From positions 2,666,001-2,730,000 of the forward strand of contig NZ_CP007542.1 in the NCBI RefSeq assembly GCF_000478825.2: DNA of 64,000 bases, given 5' to 3'. The notes below the pieces were generated by a model that saw nothing but the letters and a program-made list of their open reading frames with translations, was not told where the DNA came from and did no database searches. The position numbers and the translations under genes were made by a program. Position 1 is the stretch's first letter. Each line of letters opens with the position of its first letter. Positions 1-8,593 of the stretch are shown piece by piece. This DNA comes from Synechocystis sp. PCC 6714 (GTDB lineage Bacteria; Cyanobacteriota; Cyanobacteriia; Cyanobacteriales; Microcystaceae).

Positions 1-195
1 TGGGTTGATGTCATTTACCAAGCCATTGCTGAAACCATCGATCGCCGTTCTGAAGAATATGTTTATAAACTTAGCCAACGCCGTCTCAAAGTAGGGAGCT
101 TACTGTTTGATGGCGATCGCCAACCCGTGGCGATTAGTGCCCAGGGTCAAACCATAATGCAAAGCTTGGGGCTAAGCATATCGAACAAATATTAG
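1..195 (+). CDS. C-terminal end of an unidentified protein (partial, enters from the left)
   Basis: An open frame begins at the first base of the window and runs 64 codons to a TAG at 193-195. The start lies outside the window. The readable tail ends in QSLGLSISNKY and contains a basic stretch (TIDRRSEEYVYKLSQRRLK). I do not recognise the family. A GCGATCGC octamer at 113-120 lies inside the frame. It converges with the lipoprotein gene on the other strand, the two stops being only a few bases apart. That the frame is coding is inferred from its openness up to the edge and its normal codon use. Confidence 0.6.
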   Translation, partial: WVDVIYQAIAETIDRRSEEYVYKLSQRRLKVGSLLFDGDRQPVAISAQGQTIMQSLGLSISNKY

Positions 196-199
196 TAAC

Positions 200-1591
200 T
201 CACTCTTCGACGAGTGGTGGTTCAATTTCCTCTACCATTTCCTCTTCCTGCACTGTCTCAATTTCATCGATGGCTGCTTCATCAATGGTTTCAACTGGTT
301 GAGCCGGTTCGGATATTTCCCCGGACTCTGACCCTAGTTCCGCTGCTTGGGGTTCCGACAACAACGGCGAAGTGGGCTCTAATGCATTTTCCTCAATACT
401 TTCTGGAGCAATGGGCACATCCGTCGCCGATTCGACAGGGGTAGATGTGGGAGCCTCTTCCAATTCTAATGTGGTTTCAGTTCTCTCAATTTCATCGATG
501 GCTGCTTCATCAATGGCTTCAACGGGTTGATCCGGTTCGGACAATTCCACCTCCTCTTCTAGAGGTAAAGGCTCGGAGGCAGTTTCTATTTCCACCAATT
601 CTTCCGTTTCTTCCGTAGGTGATATGCCAAAGGGCAGTTTCAAACCGACAATTTCGTAAGCCTCTGCCACAGGTAGATCCCCTCGCATTAAACGCGAAAA
701 AGCATCTTGACCATCGGGCTGATAATTAATCACCCGCACCGTGTTGTTGAAACGGTTAGGTACCAGATTACCCCCTTCATCGATGAATTCCAACTTGAGC
801 CAATTTTCCCCAGTTTCAAAACCCTCCAGATAAACGGGCTGCCACTGGTCCACCAGAAAGCTTTGATTGTTAACGGTGACTCGAATACGCCAATCGTTCA
901 AGTCGGGGTCATTTGCGGCGGCAATGTGGAGGGGGGCGTTGGTCAGGTAATAGTCCAAAAGAATTGGTTCAGCACCGTAATCCCCTTTGGGACGACTATA
1001 GGTTAATAGGGGTAAATCGGGGTCGGGATTGTTGCTATCGGTTTTGGTCAGAACGTGGAACGTCACCTGGGCGTAGGCCCCATCATTTTTATAACTTTCA
1101 TGCCAGGGGCGAACAGGAAAGGCCCTGAGGGTATGGGTACCCGGCTCCAAATCCTCTAGAACAATGGGTTGGTCTAGGTTGTAAATGGCCCGGTAGGGTT
1201 CGTTATCGAGAATTAAGTGGACGTGGGCCCGGAGAGGAACGCTGTCATCGTTGCTCAGGGGTAGGTCTTCTGCTTGGAGTTGCACCGTCACCGTTGTTTT
1301 TTTGATCACCGTGTCCGGAGCGGGGGAAACAATTTTTAGTTGGGGTTGGTACTGATTAAAACTGGGGGCCAACGCCTGCAACGCTTTAGGGGGGGAGACC
1401 TCCCGCAGATTACCCACTTGCACTGGCTCACTTGTTTTCACCAAGGGTGGTGGCTCCGATGCCGACAGGGATTGACAGCCCCCCAAACCAATGGCGATCG
1501 CCAGCAGAAATATGGCCGCTATGGCAAGGGCTCCAAAACGATACCTCCGCCCGCTGTGGTTATCTTTAATTCGCCAATGGCGATCAAGCAC
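200..1591 (-). CDS. Predicted lipoprotein with acidic, internally repeated C-terminal tail
   Basis: 463 residues from a GTG start preceded by GAGGGG. A basic N-terminus is followed by a hydrophobic segment (about residues 20-36) and a lipobox LGGC with Cys39, so the protein should be a lipid-anchored exported protein. Residues about 45-310 form a globular region with no motif I can name; it includes a stretch (LRAFPVRPWHESYKNDGAY) of the kind seen in conserved cyanobacterial proteins of unknown function. From about residue 320 the chain turns into a Glu/Pro/Ala-rich tail in which the block QPVEAIDEAAIDEIE is present twice with small changes. The tail is probably disordered. It is convergent with the partial gene at the left edge. 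Function unknown. Confidence 0.8.
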   Translation of the reverse strand: MLDRHWRIKDNHSGRRYRFGALAIAAIFLLAIAIGLGGCQSLSASEPPPLVKTSEPVQVGNLREVSPPKALQALAPSFNQYQPQLKIVSPAPDTVIKKTTVTVQLQAEDLPLSNDDSVPLRAHVHLILDNEPYRAIYNLDQPIVLEDLEPGTHTLRAFPVRPWHESYKNDGAYAQVTFHVLTKTDSNNPDPDLPLLTYSRPKGDYGAEPILLDYYLTNAPLHIAAANDPDLNDWRIRVTVNNQSFLVDQWQPVYLEGFETGENWLKLEFIDEGGNLVPNRFNNTVRVINYQPDGQDAFSRLMRGDLPVAEAYEIVGLKLPFGISPTEETEELVEIETASEPLPLEEEVELSEPDQPVEAIDEAAIDEIERTETTLELEEAPTSTPVESATDVPIAPESIEENALEPTSPLLSEPQAAELGSESGEISEPAQPVETIDEAAIDEIETVQEEEMVEEIEPPLVEE

Positions 1592-1637
1592 GGCGTTAAT
1601 CCCCTCTAATTGTTGATGGTTAATATTATTGATCTAG

Positions 1638-2003
1638 TTACTGATCTAACCAATATTTGCCTGCGGTCTCCCGATTTTCCACCTTGGGCAGTCCCATGCT
1701 GTAATTCAACACCCGACAGTCCAGGTTGTAGCTAATTTTTCCCTGTTGCAGTAGGTCACGAATGAAATGTTCCAAATCTGAGCCAATGCGTCGCAAATTG
1801 TAATCCGTTAAATCTTCGCCGCCGTAGGATTCCACCAACCCATCAAAACGACGATAAACCTGCTGCAGAGCGTCCTCATTCCAAATAAATTCGTTATCGG
1901 GGTCCACATCCATAGTGAGGACATTATCACTAGGAATCAATTCATTGCCTTGGACTTCAGCGGTAAAAATGCGAATGTGACGGGTGGTCGATTTAACAAG
2001 CAT
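1638..2003 (-). CDS. ndhM: NAD(P)H-quinone oxidoreductase subunit M
   Basis: 121 residues starting [13 protein letters not shown], recognised as NdhM, one of the oxygenic-photosynthesis-specific subunits of the NDH-1 complex. The complex works in cyclic electron flow, respiration and CO2 uptake at the thylakoid membrane, and NdhM sits on its cytoplasmic side. The conserved [10 protein letters not shown] stretch and the C-terminal [19 protein letters not shown] are visible. A frame extension would add three codons from a TTG; the ATG at 2003 fits the family start. It lies between the lipoprotein gene and ppa on the same strand, but the gaps allow separate transcription. There is no membrane segment, as expected for this peripheral subunit. 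Confidence 0.92.
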   Translation of the reverse strand: MLVKSTTRHIRIFTAEVQGNELIPSDNVLTMDVDPDNEFIWNEDALQQVYRRFDGLVESYGGEDLTDYNLRRIGSDLEHFIRDLLQQGKISYNLDCRVLNYSMGLPKVENRETAGKYWLDQ

Positions 2004-2140
2004 GGCAGTCAATTAGGCCTCTGGAGGTCAAAAGTAATTGTAGACAAATTTGCCCAGGGGTGGCGACTGGGTAGGAAAGAAACCCAGCCTAACCCCATTC
2101 CCACAGTAGATTCCCTGAGTGAGTAGGCTCTGATTTAGTA

Positions 2141-2650
2141 CTATTTATAGTTTTTGACGCACTCTTCCACCAGGGGCAGTACCGCATCCACATCTTTCCA
2201 TCCCAGGATTTCCGTCACCTTTTTCTCTAGGTTTTTATAGGAACGGAAAAATTCGGCGATTTCGTCTAAACGGTGACCCGCCAGGTCATTGATGGATTTA
2301 ACGTAGGTGTAACGGGGGTCCTTATCGGGAACACAGAGAATTTTTTCATCCCGATCGCCGCCGTCAATCATTTCCAACATACCAATGGGTCGAGCGGCAA
2401 TGACGCAACCGGGGAAGGTGGGTTGATCCATAATCACCATGCCATCCAAGGGGTCACCATCATCGGCGAGGGTATTGGGGATAAAACCGTAATCGTAGGG
2501 GTAATGTACCGAAGAGTAGAGTACCCGGTCGAGGGCAAAGCAATTCAAATCTTTGTCGAACTCATATTTATTTTTGCTCCCTGCGGGAATTTCGATCAAC
2601 ACATTGATCAAACTGGCTTTGGGCTGGGCAGGAATACGGCTTAGGTCCAC
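2141..2650 (-). CDS. ppa: Inorganic pyrophosphatase (soluble, family I)
   Basis: 169 residues beginning [11 protein letters not shown]. It hydrolyses cytosolic pyrophosphate to phosphate with Mg2+ and so pulls biosynthetic reactions forward. Family I hallmarks are present: [35 protein letters not shown] and the metal-binding DPRY region near residue 105. The frame stays open far upstream, but homologues begin at this point, where a GTG at 2648-2650 is preceded by GGAG at suitable spacing. I therefore take the GTG start and reject the longer 256-residue reading, whose extra N-terminus looks non-coding. The gene is divergent from the glycosyltransferase starting at 2817. Confidence 0.93.
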   Translation of the reverse strand: MDLSRIPAQPKASLINVLIEIPAGSKNKYEFDKDLNCFALDRVLYSSVHYPYDYGFIPNTLADDGDPLDGMVIMDQPTFPGCVIAARPIGMLEMIDGGDRDEKILCVPDKDPRYTYVKSINDLAGHRLDEIAEFFRSYKNLEKKVTEILGWKDVDAVLPLVEECVKNYK

Positions 2651-2816
2651 AATTTTTCTCCAACAAAGTACAAAAGAGTCACAACAAAATGGGGTCGAAA
2701 CCCGATCGCATTTTACTCGCTGGGCTCCCCCCGCACTAGGGGAACCTCCGGCATTTCCCTTTGGCTCTTCCCAGGCCATAATGAATCCGTTGCCCATTCC
2801 TGATTGATCATTTTCT

Positions 2817-4004
2817 ATGACCCTTTTTTCCCATTCATCGCCATCCACTGCTTTAACGGTGCCGAGCCTGGGGAAATTGGACAATATCGAGCTTTCCCTA
2901 GTTTTGCCCACCTACAACGAAGGGGAAAATATCCAAGCCATGGTGGCAACCCTGGTGGAACTGTTGGAACACGGTTGGTCTGGAAAATATGAGTTGATTG
3001 TGGTGGACGATGACAGCCCTGATTTGACCTGGAAAATAGCCTTGGAGTTAAGCCAACTCTATCCCCAATTGCAGGTGATCAGAAGGACAGAGAGGCGAGG
3101 TTTATCCACAGCGGTGATCACAGGTTGGCAAAGGGCTAGGGGGGAAATTTTGGCGGTTATTGATGCAGATTTGCAGCATCCTCCCCAGGTTTTGTTAGCT
3201 CTGTTAGCGGAAATGGAGCGGGGAGCAGATCTTGCTGTTGCTAGTCGTCACCAGCCCGGAGGAGGGGTCAGTCAATGGAGTTTAGTCCGCAGGTTACTAT
3301 CCCGGGGAGCGCAAATGTTGGGTTTATTAATTCTGCCGGAGGTCATTGGCCGCCTATCGGATCCCATGAGTGGTTTTTTTGTGGTTAGGCGTCAGGCGAT
3401 CGCCAATTGTCCCTTAAGCCCCGTGGGTTACAAAATTTTGATCGAAGTGGCGGCCCGGGGAAGAATCCATTGGTTGGCAGAAGTGGGCTATGTTTTTCGG
3501 GAACGGCGATCGGGGCAAAGTAAAGTTACCTGGCGCCAGTATGTGGAATATCTCCAACACCTGTTGAAATTGAGACTGTCCCTTTCCTCGCGGTTTTTGC
3601 AATTTTGCGCCGTGGGATTGACCGGGGTCGGGGTGGATATGTTGATTCTATTTATGCTCACCGAACCATCCATGGGGGACTTGCCCCTGAGCCGCAGCAA
3701 AATCATCGCTTCCCAATTAGCAATTCTCAACAATTTTTTTTGGAATGACCGTTGGACTTTCCGGGACCTAACCCAAGGCCAAAAAAGTTCGTCCCAAACA
3801 GCCAAACGTTTGCTCAAATTTAATTTAATTTGTTGGGCTGGATTGGGAATTAATCTAATGTTGTTAAATATCTTCTTCAACTTTTTGCATTTCAATACTT
3901 ACCTGGCCAATGCCCTGGCGATCGCCCTAGTCACAATTTGGAACTTTTGGTTTAACGTCAAACTCAGTTGGCGGGTAACCGATGTCAACCATCAACTCCA
4001 TTGA
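2817..4004 (+). CDS. Polyprenyl-phosphate glycosyltransferase with GtrA-like membrane domain
   Basis: 395 residues. Residues about 25-240 form a family 2 glycosyltransferase of the dolichol-phosphate mannosyltransferase type: [14 protein letters not shown], the nucleotide-binding VVDDDSPD, and the metal-binding DADLQHPP. The C-terminal part (about 260-390) is a GtrA-like domain of four hydrophobic segments, beginning [14 protein letters not shown]. Such fusions transfer a sugar from UDP- or GDP-sugar to a polyprenyl phosphate carrier at the cytoplasmic face of the membrane for cell-envelope glycans. The sugar cannot be told from sequence. It stands alone, divergent from ppa and convergent with clpS. 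Confidence 0.88.
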   Translation: MTLFSHSSPSTALTVPSLGKLDNIELSLVLPTYNEGENIQAMVATLVELLEHGWSGKYELIVVDDDSPDLTWKIALELSQLYPQLQVIRRTERRGLSTAVITGWQRARGEILAVIDADLQHPPQVLLALLAEMERGADLAVASRHQPGGGVSQWSLVRRLLSRGAQMLGLLILPEVIGRLSDPMSGFFVVRRQAIANCPLSPVGYKILIEVAARGRIHWLAEVGYVFRERRSGQSKVTWRQYVEYLQHLLKLRLSLSSRFLQFCAVGLTGVGVDMLILFMLTEPSMGDLPLSRSKIIASQLAILNNFFWNDRWTFRDLTQGQKSSSQTAKRLLKFNLICWAGLGINLMLLNIFFNFLHFNTYLANALAIALVTIWNFWFNVKLSWRVTDVNHQLH

Positions 4005-4140
4005 ACCTACTCTAAGGAGAGTTAAGCGAATAAAGCAAAACCCATTGGGTCTTGGGAAATTAGAAAACCATTTCTTAACCCATGGGCAAAGTTGCTACAA
4101 ACAATACAAGCAAAAACTAATCAATTAATCTTCCCAGGAA

Positions 4141-4428
4141 CTACTCATCCGGCTCGATGGTGCTAGAAAGTCCATGGCTCCGTAGGGTTTCACAGTAGAA
4201 CTCAGCGTGTTCCAACTCACAGGTAATCACCAAAGACATACCGTTAACATGGGCTTCCATCATAATATCCACCGCTTGGGGCTGGGTCATACCCGCCACC
4301 GTTTGGATCAAAGTCTGCACCACATGCTCCATTGAGTTGAAATCATCGTTGTGCAGTAAAACCCGGTAACGGGGTGCGTGTTTACGGATTGTGCTATTGC
4401 TGGGCTTGTTTAAAACTTCGGTCGCCAT
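4141..4428 (-). CDS. clpS: ATP-dependent Clp protease adaptor ClpS
   Basis: 95 residues of the ClpS family. The adaptor binds N-degron substrates and hands them to the ClpC or ClpA ATPase. The core is recognisable: YRVLLHNDDFNSMEHVVQTL, containing the conserved HNDD-type acidic patch that contacts the N-terminal amine, then MTQPQAVDIMMEAHVNG and CELEHAEFYCETLRSHGL. Two in-frame ATGs lie side by side; the second (4428) sits at better distance from the GGGAGG upstream. It is transcribed alone towards the end of the glycosyltransferase gene. Length and motifs are typical of ClpS1 of cyanobacteria. Confidence 0.93.
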   Translation of the reverse strand: MATEVLNKPSNSTIRKHAPRYRVLLHNDDFNSMEHVVQTLIQTVAGMTQPQAVDIMMEAHVNGMSLVITCELEHAEFYCETLRSHGLSSTIEPDE

Positions 4429-4661
4429 CATTTACCTCCCTGGACGAAAACGGAGAAACGTCAGATTCCCTAAGATTATAGCCAATTACCCCTTTAGGTC
4501 ATACACCATTGCCTAGTTTCAAGTGCCCAAAGATGGAGTCTTGCGCCCTCAATTTTTACTTTTGGAGTAACATTACCCCCGGGTCGGCAAGTGGGAGAAA
4601 GGATTAGACCATGCACCCCGTCAAGACTCTGGGATAAAGAAAAAAGGAAATGACTATGCTC

Positions 4662-5285
4662 CTAGCTGGAAATTATCAAAAATAGACCAACTGATACCAT
4701 CAAGCCGCCGGCCAGATAGTTAATTATTTGCTTATTTTTCTTTTTGATAAGTAACGTTGACCGGTCAGCAAGGAAAGCATAAAACAGCTTCACCCCTCCC
4801 ACTGTTACAGCCGCAGTTAACAATATAACTACCGTATCCAGATAGGCCACATTATTGACGTCAACGAAAATGGGTAAAAATCCTAGATAAAAAAAGACAG
4901 CTTTCTGATCCGCCAGGGTAATTAATAGACCAGTCAAAAAGCTAGACGATAGGGATTTAGCATCGACTTTGATTAAATTACTATCATAAACCTTGGCCCT
5001 GAGGGTATTAACTCCCATCAGAATTAGATAAATTCCACCGATATATTTTACGACGATAAAAAATTCCCCCATTGTCTGTTCTAGAAAAGACAATCCCCAG
5101 AGGGCAATCAGAATAAAAAGCATATCCCCCAAAACAATGCCTAGGGTGGTAAACAATCCGTGGATAAACCCACCGCTGGCACTTTTGCTAGAAACGGTCA
5201 ACACGCTCAGGCTGGGAATGGACGAAAGTATCACCATTGCACCAAATAAGCCGATTATGTTAGACCAATCCATGGTTAACTGCAT
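4662..5285 (-). CDS. LysE/RhtB-family membrane exporter
   Basis: 207 residues, nearly all hydrophobic, with about six predicted membrane helices. The pattern SIPSLSVLTVSSKSASGGFIHGLFTTLGIVLGD near the N-terminus and VKYIGGIYLILMGVNTLR in the middle match the LysE/RhtB superfamily, whose characterised members export amino acids such as lysine, homoserine or threonine, probably by proton exchange. Substrate cannot be deduced. The gene is followed at its 3' side by about 230 bases without a gene and lies 32 bases downstream of folB on the same strand, so the two may be co-transcribed. The link to folate synthesis, if any, is unclear. Confidence 0.8.
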   Translation of the reverse strand: MQLTMDWSNIIGLFGAMVILSSIPSLSVLTVSSKSASGGFIHGLFTTLGIVLGDMLFILIALWGLSFLEQTMGEFFIVVKYIGGIYLILMGVNTLRAKVYDSNLIKVDAKSLSSSFLTGLLITLADQKAVFFYLGFLPIFVDVNNVAYLDTVVILLTAAVTVGGVKLFYAFLADRSTLLIKKKNKQIINYLAGGLMVSVGLFLIISS

Positions 5286-5317
5286 GGCTATTTTGCGTTA
5301 GAAAGCATAGGGAAAAA

Positions 5318-5674
5318 TCAGCTACTTCTGAGGATTTCTAGGGTCACATCTCCATCAAAATCGGGAATGGGAGCTTGGCATTTGGTCAGAGCAACTTTAA
5401 CTTGTTTGGTTTTACCTGTCGCTAAAATGGCATCGGCGATCGCCTCGACCAGTTTCTCAAGCATTTTAAATTTAGACTCACGGATCAGCTTTTGGACGAT
5501 CGCCACCGCATCGGCGTAGTTGAGGGTATCGTTAAGGTCGTCGCTTTGGCCAGCCTTAGCCAAGTCAATCCAAATGGTTAGATCCACTTCAAACCATTGG
5601 CCCAAAAACTGTTCCGCATCGAAGTAGCCGGTGTAACCATAGGCCCGAATGCCCTTAACGTTTAGCGTATCCAT
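5318..5674 (-). CDS. folB: Dihydroneopterin aldolase
   Basis: 118 residues from MDTLNVKGIRAYGYTGYF. FolB converts 7,8-dihydroneopterin to 6-hydroxymethyl-dihydropterin and glycolaldehyde in folate synthesis and works as a cytosolic homo-oligomer. Family features seen are the N-terminal GIRAYGYTGYFDAEQFLGQWFEVDL, the TLNYADAV stretch followed by the LVEAIADAIL helix, and VTLEI at the end. The frame is open for 22 more codons up to an ATG at 5740; family members start at the position I use, although neither ATG has a strong ribosome-binding site. The divergent Nudix gene begins 45 bases beyond the longer alternative. Confidence 0.85.
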   Translation of the reverse strand: MDTLNVKGIRAYGYTGYFDAEQFLGQWFEVDLTIWIDLAKAGQSDDLNDTLNYADAVAIVQKLIRESKFKMLEKLVEAIADAILATGKTKQVKVALTKCQAPIPDFDGDVTLEILRSS

Positions 5675-5784
5675 AAATTGATTGAGTATTAACTGACTAC
5701 CGGATGGAGAACCGAAAATTAAGGGCTCCCAGCTAACCATGGTATGATCACCCCGTCAAAAATTGCCATAAACTTTCCTCTGCC

Positions 5785-6216
5785 ATGCCTCCCCAATTTC
5801 CTTTAGCCACGGTTGGTGCGCTGGTTACTGCTCCCGACGGTCGAGTTTTAATTGTCAAAACCACCAAATGGCGGGGGACCTGGGGGGTGCCGGGGGGCAA
5901 AGTAGAATGGGGAGAAAGGTTGGAAACAGCCCTAAAACGGGAATTTCAGGAGGAAGTGGGCTTAGATTTGCTGGACATAGAATTTGCCCTGGTGCAGGAA
6001 GCAGTCAACGATCCCCAGTTTCACTGCCCAGCCCATTTTGTTTTGCTTAATTATTATGCCCGGTGTGAATCTACGGTGGTGGTTCCCAACGAAGAAATTG
6101 TCGAATGGCAATGGCTGACTCCCCAGGAAGCCCTTAGTTTTCCCCTCAATAGTTTTACTAAATTGCTGTTAGAAGATTATCAAATAAGATTTAACTTACT
6201 CAAAAAGATTATCTAA
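5785..6216 (+). CDS. Nudix hydrolase
   Basis: 143 residues with a perfect Nudix box, GX5EX7REUXEEXGU, read as GGKVEWGERLETALKREFQEEVGL at about residues 36-59. The box binds Mg2+ and catalyses hydrolysis of a nucleoside diphosphate linked to another group. The N-terminal VGALVTAPDGRVLIVKTTKWRGTW and the WLTPQEALSF stretch after the box resemble small MutT/NUDT-type enzymes. The substrate cannot be named from sequence; ADP-ribose-like compounds and oxidised nucleotides are possible. The GH3 gene starts 38 bases downstream on the same strand, so the pair may form a transcription unit. Confidence 0.88.
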   Translation: MPPQFPLATVGALVTAPDGRVLIVKTTKWRGTWGVPGGKVEWGERLETALKREFQEEVGLDLLDIEFALVQEAVNDPQFHCPAHFVLLNYYARCESTVVVPNEEIVEWQWLTPQEALSFPLNSFTKLLLEDYQIRFNLLKKII

Positions 6217-6254
6217 AAAGTCCAGCATAATTTAATTAACTTAGTGGTAACTTA

Positions 6255-7871
6255 ATGGTGACAATCAACTCCAGCAATTGGACGTTAGAAGAAAGAATTG
6301 GCCAATTAATTGTGGTGCGGGCCTCAGGGTTTTTATTTGATCACCAAATTCGTTACCCAGCCTGGGAGGCAGATAACCAAACCTTGCAAAATTGGCTAAC
6401 AAATCTCAATTTAGGCGGCGTAATTTTGCTGGGGGGCAGTGGAGCAGAATTGGCTTTACGCACTGCTCAACTGCAAAACTGGGCATCCACACCCTTACTT
6501 TTAGCAGCGGACATCGAAGAAGGGGTGGGGCAAAGATTTCCTGGGGCAACATGGTTTCCCCCTCCCATGGCTTTGGGGAGTATTGCCGAAAAAAATCTAG
6601 ATTTGGCTAAAAATTATGCCCGTCAAATGGGACAAACCATTGCCCAGGAAGCTGTCGCAGTGGGATTAAATTGGATTTTGGCCCCAATCGCCGATGTGAA
6701 TAACAATGCCGATAATCCGGTAATTAATGTGCGGGCCTTTGGGGAAACTCCAGGGATTGTGGGGGCGTTGGTACAGGAATTTATTGCGGGAACTCAAAGT
6801 TTCCCCGTACTAACTTCTGCTAAACATTTTCCTGGCCATGGGGACACCAGTACCGATTCCCATTTGCATTTGCCCGTTATTCCCCACACCATTGACCGGC
6901 TCGAACAAATCGAGCTACCTCCTTTTCAGGCGGCGATCGCCCAGGGGGTGGATAGTGTCATGACCGCCCACATTCTTGTTCCTGCTTGGGATGGAAAAAA
7001 TCCTGCCACTTTGTCCCCAACTATTTTGACCGGACAATTAAGGCAAAAACTGGGTTTTAACGGCATTATCGTCACCGATGCGCTGATTATGGGAGGTATT
7101 ACGGACATTGCTAGCTCTGGGGAAGTGGCTATCCGGGCCTTGGAAGCAGGGGTGGATATTCTGCTGATGCCCCCCGATCCGGTGCCAGTAATTACGGCGA
7201 TCGCCGAAGCGGTGGAGTTGGGTCGTTTAACGGAAGCCAGAATTGAACAATCTTTACAACGGGTGTTAACTGCCAAACAAAAATTAGCACCTGTCCCCGA
7301 CCCCAGAAATTTCACCGGTAGTTTACAACCCCAACCAGCCCGTAAATTAGTCGATCAAATTCTTACTACAGCATTGGAAACCGGGGGAGATTTGCCCCTG
7401 GCTAACCTAGGCGATCAACCGGGAAAAAACTTAATTGTTGTCGATGATTTACTTGCCGCCGACTTTATAGACCGAGCTTGTCCTGCTTTAACTTTGCCGA
7501 TCAAAGGAGGATACACGGCCAAAATCCTTACTCCAGACTTGTTGGAGCACTATCCCCTTGGTCAAAATCCATTTTTGCTCCAGGTATTTATTCGGGGCAA
7601 TCCCTTCCGGGGCACTGCCGGTTTAACATCCACAACCCAAGCTCTGTACCGTCAATGTTTAACCAATCCATTTTTACAAGGGCTAATCATTTACGGCAGT
7701 CCGTACGTTTTAGCCTGGTTCCAAACCCAAATAGCTGAACTTTGTCCCTTTTTACCTTGGGTTTTTTCCCATGGCCAAATGCCCCAAGCCCAGGCGATCG
7801 CCGTTAGAAAACTTTTTGGCTGGGAAGAATTATCAAACCTAAGGGTTAAAGACGGTATTTTTACCAATTAA
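6255..7871 (+). CDS. Glycoside hydrolase family 3 protein, NagZ-like
   Basis: 538 residues. The N-terminal barrel carries the GH3 signature of beta-N-acetylhexosaminidases: KHFPGHGDTSTDSHLHLP at about residue 195 (the Asp/His pair acting as acid-base in NagZ enzymes) and VTDALIMGGI at about residue 273 with the presumed nucleophile Asp. NagZ-type enzymes remove N-acetylglucosamine from peptidoglycan fragments during recycling. The extra C-terminal domain (about 350-538) makes this longer than proteobacterial NagZ (about 340 residues) and is typical of cyanobacterial and Gram-positive forms. No signal peptide is seen, so a cytosolic location is likely. Hexosaminidase specificity is inferred from the KHFPGHG motif. 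Confidence 0.85.
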   Translation: MVTINSSNWTLEERIGQLIVVRASGFLFDHQIRYPAWEADNQTLQNWLTNLNLGGVILLGGSGAELALRTAQLQNWASTPLLLAADIEEGVGQRFPGATWFPPPMALGSIAEKNLDLAKNYARQMGQTIAQEAVAVGLNWILAPIADVNNNADNPVINVRAFGETPGIVGALVQEFIAGTQSFPVLTSAKHFPGHGDTSTDSHLHLPVIPHTIDRLEQIELPPFQAAIAQGVDSVMTAHILVPAWDGKNPATLSPTILTGQLRQKLGFNGIIVTDALIMGGITDIASSGEVAIRALEAGVDILLMPPDPVPVITAIAEAVELGRLTEARIEQSLQRVLTAKQKLAPVPDPRNFTGSLQPQPARKLVDQILTTALETGGDLPLANLGDQPGKNLIVVDDLLAADFIDRACPALTLPIKGGYTAKILTPDLLEHYPLGQNPFLLQVFIRGNPFRGTAGLTSTTQALYRQCLTNPFLQGLIIYGSPYVLAWFQTQIAELCPFLPWVFSHGQMPQAQAIAVRKLFGWEELSNLRVKDGIFTN

Positions 7872-7941
7872 GTAATGTTTAAATTGAATTTTTTAATCTT
7901 TGTTTTAAATGCATTCTTTGCTTGCTAACTCCAATTAATTT

Positions 7942-8511
7942 TTAGAAACGTTCCACCTGCAAATTAAAGCTTGGCAGTACATTCTCGCCACTTAAAACCG
8001 CCGGTAAAGACATTACTTCTACGGGTTTATTGAGTCGATAAATTTCCACTGCCTGTCTTTGGGGATCAATCAACCAGCCAAGCCGCAATCCACTGGCTAA
8101 ATACTCTGCCATTTTTGTTTGTAGCGCTTCCAGGCGATCGGTGCGGGAACGCAATTCTAATACAAAATCAGGACAAAGGGGCGGAAATTTTTCCTGGTCT
8201 TCAGGACTGAGATTTTGCCATCGTTCTAGGCTAACCCAAGCGGCATCGGGGGAACGATCGCCCCCTTGGGGCAAACGAAAGATAGTCGATGAACTAAAAA
8301 CTTTTCCCAGCCTAGTTTGTCGGTTCCAAAGTCCTAAATCGATGAGAAAATCAGCTTCCCGGTTACCACTCACACCACCCACCGGAGCCATGATAATTAA
8401 TTCCCCCTGTTGGCTACGTTCCAATTGGCGATCGGGGTTAGCGATACACAGATTGTAAAATTGCTCATTAGTTAAGTTAACCTGATCTAAATTTAACATT
8501 ACTGTGTTCAT
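7942..8511 (-). CDS. Uma2-family (DUF820) restriction-endonuclease-like protein
   Basis: 189 residues of the Uma2/DUF820 family, a PD-(D/E)XK-fold group greatly expanded in cyanobacteria, whose biological role is undefined. Visible marks are the N-terminal LTNEQFYNLCIANPDRQLERSQQGELIIMAP, then SGNREADFLIDLGLWN, the core acid in SPDAAWVS, PDFVLELRS (the E-x-K-like position being ELR), and the WLIDPQRQAVEIYR strand. It appears intact, unlike the second family member at 18947. It lies just downstream of gnd on the same strand with a GC-rich hairpin between. Nuclease activity is inferred from the fold only. Confidence 0.82.
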   Translation of the reverse strand: MNTVMLNLDQVNLTNEQFYNLCIANPDRQLERSQQGELIIMAPVGGVSGNREADFLIDLGLWNRQTRLGKVFSSSTIFRLPQGGDRSPDAAWVSLERWQNLSPEDQEKFPPLCPDFVLELRSRTDRLEALQTKMAEYLASGLRLGWLIDPQRQAVEIYRLNKPVEVMSLPAVLSGENVLPSFNLQVERF

Positions 8512-8544
8512 GTTAATTTCTGATGGTGAATCTTGGAGAACATT

Positions 8545-8561
8545 CCCCCCAGGGTGGGGGG
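8545..8561. other. GC-rich hairpin between gnd and the Uma2 gene
   Basis: Six C residues, a five-base loop and six G residues form a compact inverted repeat downstream of gnd (which is read on the minus strand). No T-run follows on either strand, so it is not a classical intrinsic terminator. It may still slow polymerase or protect the gnd transcript from 3' decay. This is a structural observation only. Confidence 0.4.
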
Positions 8562-8593
8562 ATTAGAACATTTTTCAAACTTTTACAAGCTAA

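Noticed and set aside
2651-2911. N-terminal extension of ppa
   Set aside because: Residues upstream of the GTG do not resemble any pyrophosphatase and a suitable ribosome-binding site precedes the GTG.
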